From NCBI RefSeq assembly GCF_900096955.1, contig NZ_FMYL01000002.1:186001-250000 (forward strand): a stretch of 64,000 bases of DNA, in the 5' to 3' direction. The stretch is from Acinetobacter boissieri. GTDB taxonomy: Bacteria > Pseudomonadota > Gammaproteobacteria > Pseudomonadales > Moraxellaceae. The notes under the pieces are model-generated. The model was not told the DNA's origin and ran no database searches. It saw only the letters and a program-made list of their open reading frames with translations. Positions 1 through 11,092 of this stretch are shown piece by piece. A program made the position numbers and the translations under genes. Within the stretch, counting starts at the first letter, position 1, and the number at the start of each line of letters is the position of its first letter.

Positions 1-22
1 TTTCAAATGGTTTGTGTCGTCT

Positions 23-925
23 ATGTACTCTCCAATTGAGTCCGAGCAAGGATTTAATTTTAAGCCTGAGCTACCAACGAGTTCATCGTATTATCGGTTA
101 CTAAAAAAGCTACGTAGGCAAGTAGGTCATGCCATCCGTGATTTTAAAATGATCGAAGACGGCGATAAAGTAATGGTGTGTGTTTCTGGTGGGAAAGATA
201 GCTATACGTTGCTAGATATTTTGTTACAGTTCAAACGTATCGCACCGATTAATTTTGACGTTATTGCTGTTAATTTAGATCAAAAGCAACCTGGTTTCCC
301 AGAAGATGTTTTACCAAAGTATTTGGAAGAAAATAATATTCCATACTATATTTTAGAAAAAGACACTTATAGTATTACTAAGAAACTGACGCCAGAAGGC
401 AAAACGTATTGTGCGGTGTGCTCACGTTTACGCCGTGGCTCATTGTATGGTTTTGCACAAGAAATTGGGGCAACGAAGGTTGCTTTAGGGCATCATCGTG
501 ATGATATTCTTGCAACTTTCTTTTTGAATCTATTTCATGGTGGTAGTTTAAAGGCAATGCCACCTAAGCTTTTATCTTCAGATAAAAAAAATATCTTGAT
601 TCGTCCACTTGCATATGTGGAAGAAAAAGACATTATTAAGTATGCACAGATGCGTAAGTTTCCGATTATTCCATGTAACTTATGTGGCTCTCAAGAGAAC
701 CTACAGCGTGCAATGCTCAATGATATGCTTCGTGAGTGGGATAAGGCACATCCTAAGCGTTTACATAGTATTTTTGGTGCATTGCAAAATGTAGCACCAT
801 CACAGCTGGCTGATCGTGAGTTATTTGACTTTGAAAAGTTGGATCAGCAACGAGAATTCGATCTAAAGAGTGTTGATACAGATAAAAATAAGCTAGATGT
901 TGTTAATCTAGGCTATATGGCATAA
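23..925 (+). CDS. ttcA: tRNA 2-thiocytidine(32) synthetase TtcA
   Basis: TtcA puts sulfur on C32 of certain tRNAs in the cytoplasm, using ATP and a [4Fe-4S] cluster. The protein has the PP-loop SGGKDS (about residues 55-60), the CAVC pair (C130, C133) and a second pair in CNLC (C218, C221). E. coli TtcA uses two cysteines of the first motif and one of the second to hold its cluster. The frame opens with a GTG at 14, but the ATG at 23 gives an N-terminus ([11 protein letters not shown]) like Acinetobacter TtcA, so I chose it. The upstream ribosome site lies too near the window edge to judge. Length of 300 residues is normal. Confidence 0.95.
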   Translation: MYSPIESEQGFNFKPELPTSSSYYRLLKKLRRQVGHAIRDFKMIEDGDKVMVCVSGGKDSYTLLDILLQFKRIAPINFDVIAVNLDQKQPGFPEDVLPKYLEENNIPYYILEKDTYSITKKLTPEGKTYCAVCSRLRRGSLYGFAQEIGATKVALGHHRDDILATFFLNLFHGGSLKAMPPKLLSSDKKNILIRPLAYVEEKDIIKYAQMRKFPIIPCNLCGSQENLQRAMLNDMLREWDKAHPKRLHSIFGALQNVAPSQLADRELFDFEKLDQQREFDLKSVDTDKNKLDVVNLGYMA

Positions 926-1078
926 TTTAAGTGAAGGGTGGTATATCTCGCCCTTTGATTTGTTGTACCATTTTTAATGATATATTTCGCTGCATTGTTA
1001 AGTATCTCAATGTGAATTTAAATATATTATTTTGACGACATTGATCGTTTAAAACTTCAATAAATGAAAGGAAATAAC

Positions 1079-1471
1079 ATGCCTGTATTTTTAACAGAAG
1101 AGTGGTTCGCTCAAGTTGAAACGCTAGCAGCTCAAGCAGGTGATTTAAACTTGTCACCTGCATTGCAAAGCTTAGTCATTAATTTGATAGTCTCTGACTC
1201 AGAAACAGGCGTGAAAGAGCTTTCTTTAGCTGCAGGGAAGTTGCATAAGGGACTTTCTGAGCAAGCGAGAACAACATTAACGATGAATGCTCAAACGTTG
1301 AGAAAGGTATTTTTAGAATTTGATATGACTGCTGCAATGCAAGCATTTATGACGGGTAAAATTAAAGTTCAAGGGGATATGTCTCAGCTGATGGCATTAC
1401 AAACAGCTAAGCCTAGCCCTGCTCAAAAGGAACTTTTTCATCATATTTTGGAACATACCCAAGTGGTATAA
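1079..1471 (+). CDS. SCP2 sterol-binding domain protein
   Basis: A 130-residue single-domain protein that looks like an SCP2 (sterol carrier protein 2) fold: a mixed N-terminal half followed by a segment with FMTGKIKVQGDMSQLMAL, the typical 'G-K-[IL]-x-[IV]-x-G-D' end of SCP2 domains. In bacteria such proteins are thought to bind lipids or acyl-CoA; no substrate can be read here. I start at ATG 1079 because AAAGGA lies seven bases upstream; the frame's ATG at 1064 lies 5' of that site. It follows ttcA by about 150 bases on the same strand and is closed by a bidirectional hairpin. Confidence 0.8.
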   Translation: MPVFLTEEWFAQVETLAAQAGDLNLSPALQSLVINLIVSDSETGVKELSLAAGKLHKGLSEQARTTLTMNAQTLRKVFLEFDMTAAMQAFMTGKIKVQGDMSQLMALQTAKPSPAQKELFHHILEHTQVV

Positions 1472-1562
1472 GTTGAGTTAACTCAATAAGTGAAACTGCT
1501 TCGCTGTTGATCTTTTCAGAAAGTGAAAATGTCCAAGACTGTATAGTGATGTGGTTTTAAGA

Positions 1563-1597
1563 TATAAAAAAAATGAGCTTTACGCTCATTTTTTTTA
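1563..1597. terminator. Bidirectional intrinsic terminator
   Basis: Stem ATGAGC / GCTCAT with a TTTAC loop, flanked by an A-run on the left and a T-run on the right, so it can end transcription from both sides. It sits between the convergent SCP2 gene and the lytic transglycosylase gene. Confidence 0.85.
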
Positions 1598-1607
1598 TAT
1601 CTGTCAT

Positions 1608-2741
1608 TTATACATCAAGCGTGCCAGCCTCATTGCTTTGAATATGTTCGATATACGCACGTATTCGAGTAACGTACTGTACAGCTTGTTTATATTTACC
1701 ATTTGACACCTGATGTGTTTTAAGGTAGGTATAAATGTTAATCCACTCGTTTGGATTTTTACCTTGTTTGGACACTTTAGATTGTATTGTTGATAAAGCA
1801 CCAGGTCCCATATTGTATGCAACCAAAGCATACCAAGCACGGTCTGGATAGGCGATATCTTCATACTGCTCTAAAAGTTGATCTAAGTATTTAGCACCGC
1901 CTTGTATGCTTTGCTGTGGGTTATTTCTATCTGTAACGCCCATAGCCTTGGCAGTGTTGTTGGTGAGCATCATTAAACCTCGAACGCCAGTGGGAGAAAC
2001 TGAGTTTGGTTTAAGGTATGACTCTTGATAGCCCATTGCTGCTAGAAATTGCCAGTCAAAGTTATATTTCTGTGCTTCTCGCTTAAAACTTGCCTTGTAA
2101 ATAGGCATACGCTTTTTGAGATCTTGCTCAATGGTTTCCCATGAGTTTTCATCTACTGTATTGTGGTTGTAAAATGAAGCTAATTGATCAATGTATCCAT
2201 TGTCGTTGGCTTTACACGTGAAACCCGTGGCTGTTTGTGCCAGTGGATCTGTTGCATTGCTTACAACCAAACTGATATTGCTTGAAAGACCATGTTTCTC
2301 AAGTGAGTTTAAGTTACCACATGTGGCGGAAAAGAAGTTTAATTTCTTATTTTCAATGGTCTGCATAGAAGCATTGGTGAGTGCCATATTGGCTTTGCCA
2401 TCTGCAACAAGTTGGAGCGCTGTTGTTTCATCTGCAACAATTTTAAAGTCAAGTTGTACATTTAAGCTTTTTGCATAGTTACGCATCAGATCGTAACCAA
2501 AACCATGTAGACTTTGACCGTTATTAAATACGGTGTTTGGACTTTTAACAGATACGACAGTGAGTCGATTGTTATTCATGACATCTACATATTCGTTCGT
2601 TTCTTTTTTAGAACTGATCGCATGTAGTTGCAATAGTGGTAGCATCGCCAGTGCTGTGATAATGGATAAGCGAACGGGCAGTTTGTTTGTTTGACATGTA
2701 AGGCGCAAACGCCTCGCTACACCCGATAGTTTGTTTTGCAT
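1608..2741 (-). CDS. Membrane-bound lytic transglycosylase, short MltF-like
   Basis: Predicted periplasmic murein lytic transglycosylase. A hydrophobic export segment (about residues 24-42) is followed by a region resembling a solute-binding (PBPb) domain (about 58-170), then a C-terminal SLT goose-lysozyme domain (about 215-365). The SLT domain has the catalytic Glu in GYQESYLKP (E240), GVRGLMML and a YNMGPGAL loop. E. coli MltF is about 518 residues; this one is 377, and the shortfall is in the binding domain. The ATG at 2741 has GGAG eight bases upstream; the longer frame starting at 2768 has no such site. No lipobox is evident. Confidence 0.85.
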   Translation of the reverse strand: MQNKLSGVARRLRLTCQTNKLPVRLSIITALAMLPLLQLHAISSKKETNEYVDVMNNNRLTVVSVKSPNTVFNNGQSLHGFGYDLMRNYAKSLNVQLDFKIVADETTALQLVADGKANMALTNASMQTIENKKLNFFSATCGNLNSLEKHGLSSNISLVVSNATDPLAQTATGFTCKANDNGYIDQLASFYNHNTVDENSWETIEQDLKKRMPIYKASFKREAQKYNFDWQFLAAMGYQESYLKPNSVSPTGVRGLMMLTNNTAKAMGVTDRNNPQQSIQGGAKYLDQLLEQYEDIAYPDRAWYALVAYNMGPGALSTIQSKVSKQGKNPNEWINIYTYLKTHQVSNGKYKQAVQYVTRIRAYIEHIQSNEAGTLDV

Positions 2742-3297
2742 AGTGACTCCACGACAGAGAATAACCACCCAATGAAGCTAAAAAAGACATCCGTCTAATG
2801 CTTGCGTAAGTTGCTAAAGTGTTGAGGGGGCAGTCATGTTTGCTATATGTATAGCAAGAATTAAAGTTGAGTTTATATTGCATTGAAGTCGTTAAATGAT
2901 CTTTATTGCAATATAGGTGGAAAAATAGCCATGTTGTGAGATTGAGTGCATAATAATGTGATGAATATCAAAAGTCAAACTTGACTTTTTCTTGAAAATA
3001 AATTTTAAATTTTTTGGTTTTAAATTGTTACAAATTTTTATGATTAAACTCAAGCATTTAATTTGATTTTTCTATTAAAAAAACAATCTCATTTTTTTAA
3101 AAATACCTTCAAAATTTTATATTGACCTGTTTAAAAAACAAACTTCTATATGCCTAATTGCTTTATTAAAATGAGTATATATACGTATGAAGGAGTAGGT
3201 ATAAATAAAGTGATTGCTGTTTTTTTGTGCTTTTAATTTGCTTTATGATATAAATCATTTGCAATACAGCCATTTTATTTATATCATTGCGCACATT
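2742..3297. other. Long AT-rich intergenic region
   Basis: About 550 bases with no credible gene, rich in A/T runs. It holds a small perfect hairpin (AAAAGTCA / TGACTTTT, 2970-2989) followed by T residues. It should also contain the promoter of the transglycosylase gene (left end) and that of the tRNA (right end), but I could not choose convincing -35/-10 pairs. Confidence 0.5.
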
Positions 3298-3387
3298 GGA
3301 AGCGTGGCAGAGCGGTTTAATGCACCGGTCTTGAAAACCGACGAGGGTTTACCCCCTCCGTGAGTTCGAATCTCACCGCTTCCGCCA
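3298..3387 (+). tRNA. tRNA-Ser (anticodon UGA)
   Basis: A full class II tRNA including encoded CCA. The acceptor strand GGAAGCG pairs with CGCTTCC, the T-arm contains GTTCGAATC, and a long variable arm (GAGGG / CCCTC) is typical of serine tRNAs. The seven-base anticodon loop CTTGAAA places TGA at 3332-3334, reading UCA and, through modification, other UCN codons. The sequence closely resembles E. coli tRNA-Ser(UGA). Confidence 0.97.
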
Positions 3388-3410
3388 AATTATACTGGTT
3401 GTACAGTGAC

Positions 3411-3443
3411 AAAAAAGCCACCCTAGTTAAGGGTGGCTTTTTT
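3411..3443. terminator. Bidirectional intrinsic terminator
   Basis: A 13-base arm AAAAAAGCCACCC pairs with GGGTGGCTTTTTT around a seven-base loop. It ends the tRNA-Ser transcript on the plus strand and the pirin gene on the minus strand. Confidence 0.92.
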
Positions 3444-3446
3444 AAT

Positions 3447-4139
3447 TTATTTTGGTAAATCAAACCAAATCACATGAGTATCTTTGGAAAGTGCCGTGAT
3501 GTGGTCTTCCTCGGTAAAAGCCAAAGCATCACCAGGATTGAGTATATGTTGGCCAATCTTAACCTGTCCTGAGATAACGTGAATATAGTTGATATCGTGC
3601 TGTCGTGTAATTGGTAGCTGTTGATCTAAGTCAAAAAAAGCTGTTTTAACTTCAGCAGACTGACGAATATGCATTAAAGCATGATCGGTAGGTCCAGCAA
3701 TAGTGTGCCATTCATTTGGGTGTTTTTTAGGGTCGAGTGCGACTTGCTGGTAGTTTGGTTCAGCATTTTTGACATTTGGATGAATCCAGATTTGAAATAA
3801 GTGTACAGGAGTATCATGTTCGTTGACTTCGCTGTGTTCAACGCCTGTTCCTGCACTCATTAACTGCCATTCACCCGCATGTATTTGGCCATGATTACCC
3901 ATACTATCTTTATGGGTGATCGTACCAGAAACGACATAGGTTAATATTTCCATATTGTCATGGGGGTGAGTACCAAAGCCACGATGTGCTGCTATGGTGT
4001 CATCATTAATCACACGTAAAGCACCAATACCCATAAAACGTCTGTCATACCATTGACCAAATGAAAAGCTGTGATAGGTATTTAGCCAATCTATTTGTAC
4101 GTGGCCACGGTTTTGATGATGATGTAAGTAAGTGTTCAT
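3447..4139 (-). CDS. Pirin family protein (YhhW-like)
   Basis: Bicupin protein of the pirin family; the E. coli relative YhhW degrades quercetin in vitro, but physiological roles vary and none can be assigned here. The N-terminal cupin shows the metal ligands in THPHDNME (H58, H60) and GVEHSE (H102, E104), matching the pirin His-His-His-Glu set. Length (230 residues) is close to YhhW. The ATG at 4139 is preceded by AAGGTG at good spacing. It is a single-gene unit between two hairpins. Confidence 0.88.
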   Translation of the reverse strand: MNTYLHHHQNRGHVQIDWLNTYHSFSFGQWYDRRFMGIGALRVINDDTIAAHRGFGTHPHDNMEILTYVVSGTITHKDSMGNHGQIHAGEWQLMSAGTGVEHSEVNEHDTPVHLFQIWIHPNVKNAEPNYQQVALDPKKHPNEWHTIAGPTDHALMHIRQSAEVKTAFFDLDQQLPITRQHDINYIHVISGQVKIGQHILNPGDALAFTEEDHITALSKDTHVIWFDLPK

Positions 4140-4244
4140 GATTGCACCTTTTTATTTAAGATATGCTTATTATTCTATTGTGTTGAATTTATATTTAAAT
4201 ATCTAATCTAGAATGTAATGTCCTAAAATTAAAACGCTTAATCA

Positions 4245-4283
4245 TTAAAAAAGCCTTTACATTTTTTTTTGCAAAGGCTTTGA
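4245..4283 (-). terminator. Intrinsic terminator of the mutarotase gene
   Basis: On the minus strand, AAAGCCTTTGC pairs with GTAAAGGCTTT across an A-rich loop and is followed by a short T-run. It lies just downstream of the mutarotase stop codon. Confidence 0.75.
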
Positions 4284-4309
4284 ATGAAGCTCTAATTAGT
4301 TAAGATGCA

Positions 4310-5461
4310 TTATTTTTCAACACCAAATTTATAAATAGTTACACTGTGGTACGTTTGATCTGGATTCAAGCGAGTAGATGGGAAGTTCGGTTTGTTTGGG
4401 CTGTCTGGAAAGTGTTGTGTTTCTAGAGCCAATGCATCAGATTGGCGATACAATACGCCGTCTCTACCCATGACATTACCATGTAAGTGGTTTGCTGTGT
4501 ACAGTTGTATACTTGGTTCAGTTGTAAGTACTTCTAAAGTACGTTTTGATTTTGGGTCTATAACTTTAGCTGCAGATTGTGGCGCGCTCGCACTATTTTT
4601 GTTCAGTACCCATGTTTGATCATACCCATAACCATATGCCAGTTGCTGGTTATTTTGGCGAATATCTTTTGAAACAGTTTTTGCTGTTGTGAAGTCAAAA
4701 GGCGTACCTTTCACTGCGATCATTTGACCTGTAGGTAATGAGTTTTGATCTGTTTCTAAAACACGATCTGCATGTATTTGAACGACATGGTCTAAAATGC
4801 CATAAGGGCTATGTTTTACCCCAGCCAAATTAAAGTAGCTGTGGTTTGTTAAGTTAATAACAGTAGGTTGATCTGTTTTAGCTTTATACTCAATTTTAAA
4901 TTCATTTTGGTCTGATAAGCTGTAAATCACTTCAACATCAAGTTTGCCAGGAAAACCTTGGTCACCGTTCGGGCTAGTTAAGGTGAGAGCCGCTTTTACG
5001 GTATCACCTTGAGTGACTAATGGTTTTACATTCCATAAACGCTTGTCATAGCCCAATGAGCCACCATGCAAGGTATTTTGGCCATTATTTTTTTCAAGCG
5101 TATATGTTTTACCATCTAAGCTAAACTTTCCTTGGCCAATACGATTGGCATAGCGCCCAATCATTGAGCCGAAGTGAATCCCTTCTTGCGTATCTGTGAC
5201 TTCATAGCCATGTAAATTGTCAAAACCAAGTACAATGTTTTCTTTATCACCTTTTGCATCTGGTGTGATAATTTGTGTAACGACTGCACCAAAATTAATA
5301 AATGATACCGAAACCCCTTGATTGTTCGTCATGGTGTAACGAGTCACTTGCTGTCCATTTTTTGTTGTTCCGTAAGGCTGACTGGTGAGAGTTGCTGCAT
5401 GACTCAGAGTTCCAAGTGCCATTGCGATAATACCTATATATAGTTGATGTCTGCCTTTCAT
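4310..5461 (-). CDS. mro: Exported aldose 1-epimerase (mutarotase)
   Basis: Interconverts alpha and beta anomers of aldoses such as glucose and galactose. An N-terminal signal peptide ([23 protein letters not shown]) of about 23 residues indicates a periplasmic or secreted enzyme, unlike cytoplasmic GalM. Family marks include NGQNTLHGG, the catalytic-region [12 protein letters not shown] and a late [12 protein letters not shown] containing the usual Glu and His. Acinetobacter calcoaceticus has a well-known secreted mutarotase, Mro, of about the same length (381 residues; this one 383). AAAGGA precedes the ATG. It stands alone, with no gal genes nearby; a periplasmic role supplying beta-glucose to a PQQ glucose dehydrogenase is plausible but inferred. 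Confidence 0.9.
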   Translation of the reverse strand: MKGRHQLYIGIIAMALGTLSHAATLTSQPYGTTKNGQQVTRYTMTNNQGVSVSFINFGAVVTQIITPDAKGDKENIVLGFDNLHGYEVTDTQEGIHFGSMIGRYANRIGQGKFSLDGKTYTLEKNNGQNTLHGGSLGYDKRLWNVKPLVTQGDTVKAALTLTSPNGDQGFPGKLDVEVIYSLSDQNEFKIEYKAKTDQPTVINLTNHSYFNLAGVKHSPYGILDHVVQIHADRVLETDQNSLPTGQMIAVKGTPFDFTTAKTVSKDIRQNNQQLAYGYGYDQTWVLNKNSASAPQSAAKVIDPKSKRTLEVLTTEPSIQLYTANHLHGNVMGRDGVLYRQSDALALETQHFPDSPNKPNFPSTRLNPDQTYHSVTIYKFGVEK

Positions 5462-5940
5462 TGAATCGTCCTTTGATTCCGTTGTCTATTTTATTTGTGT
5501 TGCAAATATTTATATTTGATTTAATCATTATAGCGATGATATTTAACTGTATGTTGTAGTCACTGATGCTGAACTAGTGTCAGCAATATCGTATTTTTAT
5601 GTCAGACAATGGAGAATTGTGGTATTTGTGGTGTCAACCCGTTGATTTTTTAAATAAGTTGCTAAAGTAAATGATTATTTATTTTAATATGTGTATATAA
5701 AATATGTATAGAGTAAATGTTAAGATCACTTAAACAGGATGTATTTAAATTACCAAATATGTTGGAACTTGTATTTAACGTATATGAATGAAAGTAAAAC
5801 TTTATAATTTATTGCTGATGTATACACAAAAGTGTCTAATTTTGACCCAGCTTTTGAAATATGTTTAATGTAGAGGTTTTTGTACAGAAGTCTTGTAAAT
5901 AAGGGAGCAAGTTAACAATAACTTACCCCCTTATTTTTAA
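5462..5940. other. Intergenic region, mutarotase-purB
   Basis: About 480 AT-rich bases with no credible coding sequence. The left end must carry the mutarotase promoter. The right end carries the hairpin listed separately downstream of purB. Nothing else stands out beyond a trivial ACAC-AAAA-GTGT inverted repeat at 5824-5835. Confidence 0.5.
5898..5935 (-). terminator. Hairpin downstream of purB
   Basis: Nested inverted repeat: outer arms AATAAGGG / CCCTTATT, inner arms AAGTT / AACTT. It is placed directly after the purB stop. The T-tail on the purB transcript side is weak, so termination efficiency is uncertain. Confidence 0.5.
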
Positions 5941-7362
<1,422 letters not shown>

Positions 7363-7371
7363 CTAAAATTG

Positions 7372-8115
7372 TTACTTGTCTGCAAGTTGAAATTGCATAC
7401 GAGCAATGGCATGAATATTTTGTTTGATTTTACGTTTACTGAAAATTAAGTGTCTAGACCGTCCACCCATTTGCCGCCAAAGATGAGCCAATTGCAGACC
7501 TGTAAATAGGATGGCACGTATACGGTTGGTATGTTGTGTATCTTTAAAAGCTTCTGGGCTACCTCTGACCAAAATACGAGGTTCTATTTGTGCTGCTGTA
7601 TCTAGGTAGGTTTGTGCGAGGTTAGCAATAATGCTGGGATGTAAATAGTTTTGATCAAAAAAAGACAGTTGTTTGAGTATCTTTTGCTGTGTTTGAGTGA
7701 TTTTCTCTACAAAGATAGGGTTACTGTAGATTTTTTTTTCTAATTGCAGGAGTGAAATGGCATACGTAGTCGCAAGTTTTGCTTGGGGTAATTTGGGTGT
7801 TTTTGCTTTATGGTGTGGTGAAAATGGTTGATTCACGCTGTCTTCTAAATTTTGTAGCCCAAGGGTAAGTGAGTTGAAATGTCCAAATAAATCAAGTGGA
7901 TTTAGTTTTGATGGTTGGTTTGAGCTTGGGCGTATGTTTAGACTGGCTTTAATGAGTTGCTCAAAATAAAAAGCACAACTATCGCTACTACGTTGCGTAC
8001 CTGCAAGCGCAGTCAAATGCGTGAGTTGAGCCGCTTGAAATACCCCTGCAAGCGCAAGGGTTCTGCTTTGAGCATCGGTGAGTATGCTAGGCTGTTGAAA
8101 TGGTTGATCAACCAT
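7372..8115 (-). CDS. hflD: HflD family lysogenization regulator homologue
   Basis: Homologue of E. coli HflD, a peripheral membrane protein known for affecting phage lambda CII; its housekeeping role is unclear. The largely alpha-helical sequence has the family start [20 protein letters not shown] and a late [19 protein letters not shown]. At 247 residues it is longer than E. coli HflD (about 213) through an N-terminal extension and internal loops. Position alone is strong support: it lies between mnmA and purB with 14 bases from mnmA, as in many gammaproteobacteria. A GGATAG ribosome site precedes the ATG. Confidence 0.88.
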   Translation of the reverse strand: MVDQPFQQPSILTDAQSRTLALAGVFQAAQLTHLTALAGTQRSSDSCAFYFEQLIKASLNIRPSSNQPSKLNPLDLFGHFNSLTLGLQNLEDSVNQPFSPHHKAKTPKLPQAKLATTYAISLLQLEKKIYSNPIFVEKITQTQQKILKQLSFFDQNYLHPSIIANLAQTYLDTAAQIEPRILVRGSPEAFKDTQHTNRIRAILFTGLQLAHLWRQMGGRSRHLIFSKRKIKQNIHAIARMQFQLADK

Positions 8116-8129
8116 GCCTGTCTATCCTC

Positions 8130-9263
8130 TTATGAGTGAATAAAGTCCGGGGTTGGTGCATTGCTATGGTGAATAACACCACCGCCTAAACACACGTCAT
8201 CTGTGTAGAACACCACGCTTTGACCTGGTGTAACTGCACGTTGTGGGTCATCAAACTCTACGCGAACACCGTATTGTTCATCTATAAATAACGTACATGC
8301 TTGGTCGGGTTGGCGGTAACGAGTTTTTGCTGTGCAACGAAAACCTGTATTGGGAATGCTTTGCTCGCCTGCAACCCAATCTATAGCAGTGGTCCAAAGT
8401 ATTGTACTTTGCATGAGTGGATTTTCATGGCCTTGACCAACAACTAAGCGATTATTTTCTAAATCTTTGTAAAGTACAAACCAAGCGCCTTCTTGACTGT
8501 CTTTAATGCCACCTAAGCCAATACCACCACGTTGTCCGAGGGTGTAATACATGAGGCCATGATGATCACCAACTTCTTGTCCATCTTCGAGTACAATTTT
8601 CCCTTGTTGTGCAGGTAAGTATTGTTTTAAGAAGTCGTTAAAACGTCTTTCTCCAATAAAGCAAATGCCTGTAGAGTCTTTTTTCTTGGCAGTTGCAAGG
8701 CCAAGTTCTTCAGCAATACGGCGAACTTCAGGTTTTTCAATATGACCCACAGGAAAAAGCGTTTTGTTAATTTCTTGACCATTAACTGCATGTAGGAAAT
8801 AACTTTGGTCTTTATTTTGATCTATACCACGCAGTAAAGGGGCATAATTTTGACCTTGAGCATTAGTTTGTGTTTCACCACGCCGTGTGTAATGGCCAGT
8901 GGCAATAAAGTCTGCACCTAAAGTCATGGCGTGGTCTAAAAATGCTTTAAATTTAATTTCTTTATTGCATAAAATATCTGGGTTGGGCGTACGACCTGCT
9001 GCATATTCTGCAAGAAAATGTTCGAACACTCGGTCCCAGTATTCCATGGCAAAATTAGCTGTATGTAAAGTAATGCCAAGTTTGTCTGCGACAGCTTGTG
9101 CATCGGCGAGGTCTTCTAGTGCCGTACAGTATTCGGTGCCATCATCTTCTTCCCAGTTTTTCATAAATAAACCTTCAACATGATAGCCTTGTTGAAGTAA
9201 TAAAGCCGCAGAAACAGAAGAATCTACACCACCAGACATACCGACGATGACACGTTGTTGCAT
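8130..9263 (-). CDS. mnmA: tRNA-specific 2-thiouridylase MnmA
   Basis: Thiolates U34 in the wobble position of Lys, Glu and Gln tRNAs, taking sulfur from the Tus relay. It has the PP-loop [12 protein letters not shown] near the N-terminus, the first catalytic cysteine in [10 protein letters not shown] and the second in [11 protein letters not shown], followed by a C-terminal beta-barrel region ending in CLGGGVI. Length (377 residues) is normal. It begins four bases after the nudix gene and is clearly cotranscribed with it. A TusA-family gene lies elsewhere in this window (near 39 kb). Confidence 0.96.
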   Translation of the reverse strand: MQQRVIVGMSGGVDSSVSAALLLQQGYHVEGLFMKNWEEDDGTEYCTALEDLADAQAVADKLGITLHTANFAMEYWDRVFEHFLAEYAAGRTPNPDILCNKEIKFKAFLDHAMTLGADFIATGHYTRRGETQTNAQGQNYAPLLRGIDQNKDQSYFLHAVNGQEINKTLFPVGHIEKPEVRRIAEELGLATAKKKDSTGICFIGERRFNDFLKQYLPAQQGKIVLEDGQEVGDHHGLMYYTLGQRGGIGLGGIKDSQEGAWFVLYKDLENNRLVVGQGHENPLMQSTILWTTAIDWVAGEQSIPNTGFRCTAKTRYRQPDQACTLFIDEQYGVRVEFDDPQRAVTPGQSVVFYTDDVCLGGGVIHHSNAPTPDFIHS

Positions 9264-9267
9264 AGGA

Positions 9268-9759
9268 CTATGTATCCAAATTTAAAGTAGGTTGAGAAGA
9301 AAACGGGTGTTCATAGATGATTGATAAAGGATATTTTTGACCTTTTTCATAATCTTGAATGGATTTAAGTACTAAAGGGCTACGTGCTTGAGCTGTATTT
9401 TCTAATTCTTTTTTACTTAGCCAAACAGTGCGAATAATATCTGGGTCAAGAGTTGTATTTGCGACATCATTAACTATGTGTGCAGCAAAAAAAAATCTAA
9501 AGTATGTGCGATCTGGGGCCATCGGTGGGGTATAGCTGTAAATGCCAACGAGGTGGTCAATTTCAACACAATAGCCTGTTTCTTCTAGAGTTTCTCTTTT
9601 CGCAGCAGCAATGAGCGTTTCATTGTACTCTACATGACCAGCAGGTTGGTTATACACAGTATGTACAATACCTTCGCTATGTTCTTCAACAAACAGGTAT
9701 TGCCCATTTTTTTCAATGACAGTGGCAACCGTCACATGTGTAGACCAATCATTTGCCAT
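9268..9759 (-). CDS. nudJ: Nudix hydrolase, NudJ-like
   Basis: Nudix pyrophosphohydrolase. The Nudix box is complete: G-H-V-E-Y-N-E-T-L followed by [10 protein letters not shown], giving GX5EX7REUXEEXGU. The family of E. coli NudJ (YmfB) hydrolyses nucleoside di- and triphosphates and HMP-PP. The name rests mainly on position, since E. coli also has nudJ immediately before mnmA-hflD-purB. I start at ATG 9759 ([12 protein letters not shown]) because close relatives begin there. The in-frame ATG at 9774 cannot be excluded; neither has a strong Shine-Dalgarno. Confidence 0.85.
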   Translation of the reverse strand: MANDWSTHVTVATVIEKNGQYLFVEEHSEGIVHTVYNQPAGHVEYNETLIAAAKRETLEETGYCVEIDHLVGIYSYTPPMAPDRTYFRFFFAAHIVNDVANTTLDPDIIRTVWLSKKELENTAQARSPLVLKSIQDYEKGQKYPLSIIYEHPFSSQPTLNLDT

Positions 9760-9832
9760 GCTTAGATGCACCATGCGCTAAAAAAGCGTATTTTACGCAA
9801 TTTAAGTACATGATGCTATGCCTGCTCGTAAA

Positions 9833-10981
9833 TTAGAATAAATTACTGAAGAATTGTTTGATATGGTCAACCATTCTAGAGAAGAAACCTGCTTCTTCGA
9901 CTGCTTTTAAAGCAACGACAGGTTTTTCTGAAATGACTTTACCATTAAGAGACGCAACCAATTTCCCAATCACTTGCCCACTTTGCAGGGGGGCATTTAA
10001 AGCAGTTGAAATCTGTAAGTCTGTTTTAATGTCGCCAGCTTGACCTTTTGGCATAGTAACACTGAAATCATCTGCTAAGCCTACAGGCACTTCATTGTCT
10101 GTACCAAACCATACTTTTACGCTTTTAAGGGTTTGGCCTGCAGGTTTTACACGAACTGTTTCATAGTTTGCATATCCCCAAGCCAATAGCTCACGTGTTT
10201 GTATTGCACGTGCGTTCACACTCGGTGCACCAAAAACAACCGTAATTAAACGCATTGGTCCACGTTTACTTGATGTTGTGAGGCAGTAGCCTGCTTCGTT
10301 AGTGTGACCTGTTTTTAAGCCATCTACAGTAGGGTCTGTGTAGAGTAATGGGTTACGGTTACCTTGTTTGATATTATTAAAGGTAAACTCTTTTTCTGAG
10401 TAAATTGGGTAGTACTTTGCACTGTCATGAATAATATGTTGTGCCAAAACAGCCATATCTTTGGCTGTGGAGTAGTGTCCCTCAGAAGGTAAACCTGTTG
10501 AGTTCATAAAATTGGTGTTTTGCATCCCAATTCGTTTTGCCTCTTGGTTCATCATGTGGGCAAATGTACCTTCATTTCCTGCAATGTGCTCAGCCATGGC
10601 TTTAGCAGAGTCATTACCTGATTGGACAATAATACCGCGTAACATTTGCATGACACTAGCTGTACCATTTAAAGGGACAAACATACATGATTCTGAGCGA
10701 TTGCCACGACACCAAGCATCTTCGTTTACTCTCACATTTTCATTTTCTGTGAGTTGTCCTTTGAGAAGTTTTTGTTCAACGATGTAACTGGTCATCATTT
10801 TAGTCATTGATGCAGGAGCGAGCTTTTCATTCTCATTTTTGGCTGCAAGAATTTGTCCTGTCTGATAATCCATCAGGACATATGATTTGTTATCTAATTC
10901 AGGTGGTGAAGAGAGTACAGTTGCTGCATACGACAGTGATGGTAAAAGTAGGAGCGCAGCAAGGGTGCTTGTTCTGCTCAT
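9833..10981 (-). CDS. dacC: D-alanyl-D-alanine carboxypeptidase (PBP5/6 family)
   Basis: Low-molecular-weight penicillin-binding protein that trims the terminal D-Ala of peptidoglycan pentapeptides in the periplasm. A signal peptide ends near SLSYAA (residue 20). The three active-site motifs are intact: SMTK (S58, K61), SGN (121-123) and KTG (223-225). A C-terminal beta domain is followed by an amphipathic tail, FFSRMVDHIKQFFSNLF, that should anchor the protein to the inner membrane. Length of 382 residues suits DacA/DacC. The choice of dacC over dacA follows Acinetobacter naming habit and is not decided by the sequence. Confidence 0.93.
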   Translation of the reverse strand: MSRTSTLAALLLLPSLSYAATVLSSPPELDNKSYVLMDYQTGQILAAKNENEKLAPASMTKMMTSYIVEQKLLKGQLTENENVRVNEDAWCRGNRSESCMFVPLNGTASVMQMLRGIIVQSGNDSAKAMAEHIAGNEGTFAHMMNQEAKRIGMQNTNFMNSTGLPSEGHYSTAKDMAVLAQHIIHDSAKYYPIYSEKEFTFNNIKQGNRNPLLYTDPTVDGLKTGHTNEAGYCLTTSSKRGPMRLITVVFGAPSVNARAIQTRELLAWGYANYETVRVKPAGQTLKSVKVWFGTDNEVPVGLADDFSVTMPKGQAGDIKTDLQISTALNAPLQSGQVIGKLVASLNGKVISEKPVVALKAVEEAGFFSRMVDHIKQFFSNLF

Positions 10982-11092
10982 TGAGGATCATTCCAATGGT
11001 TAGAGTCGTGTAATTAAGGTGGGCATTGTAGGGCAAATTTTGGCTAACTTCTATATGTGTTATGTGCTTATTTGCCCTGTCTTTAGCAGAAT

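Noticed and set aside
7..40. ATG at position 7 as ttcA start
   Set aside because: It is in another frame; the ATG at 23 is in frame and matches the known N-terminus.
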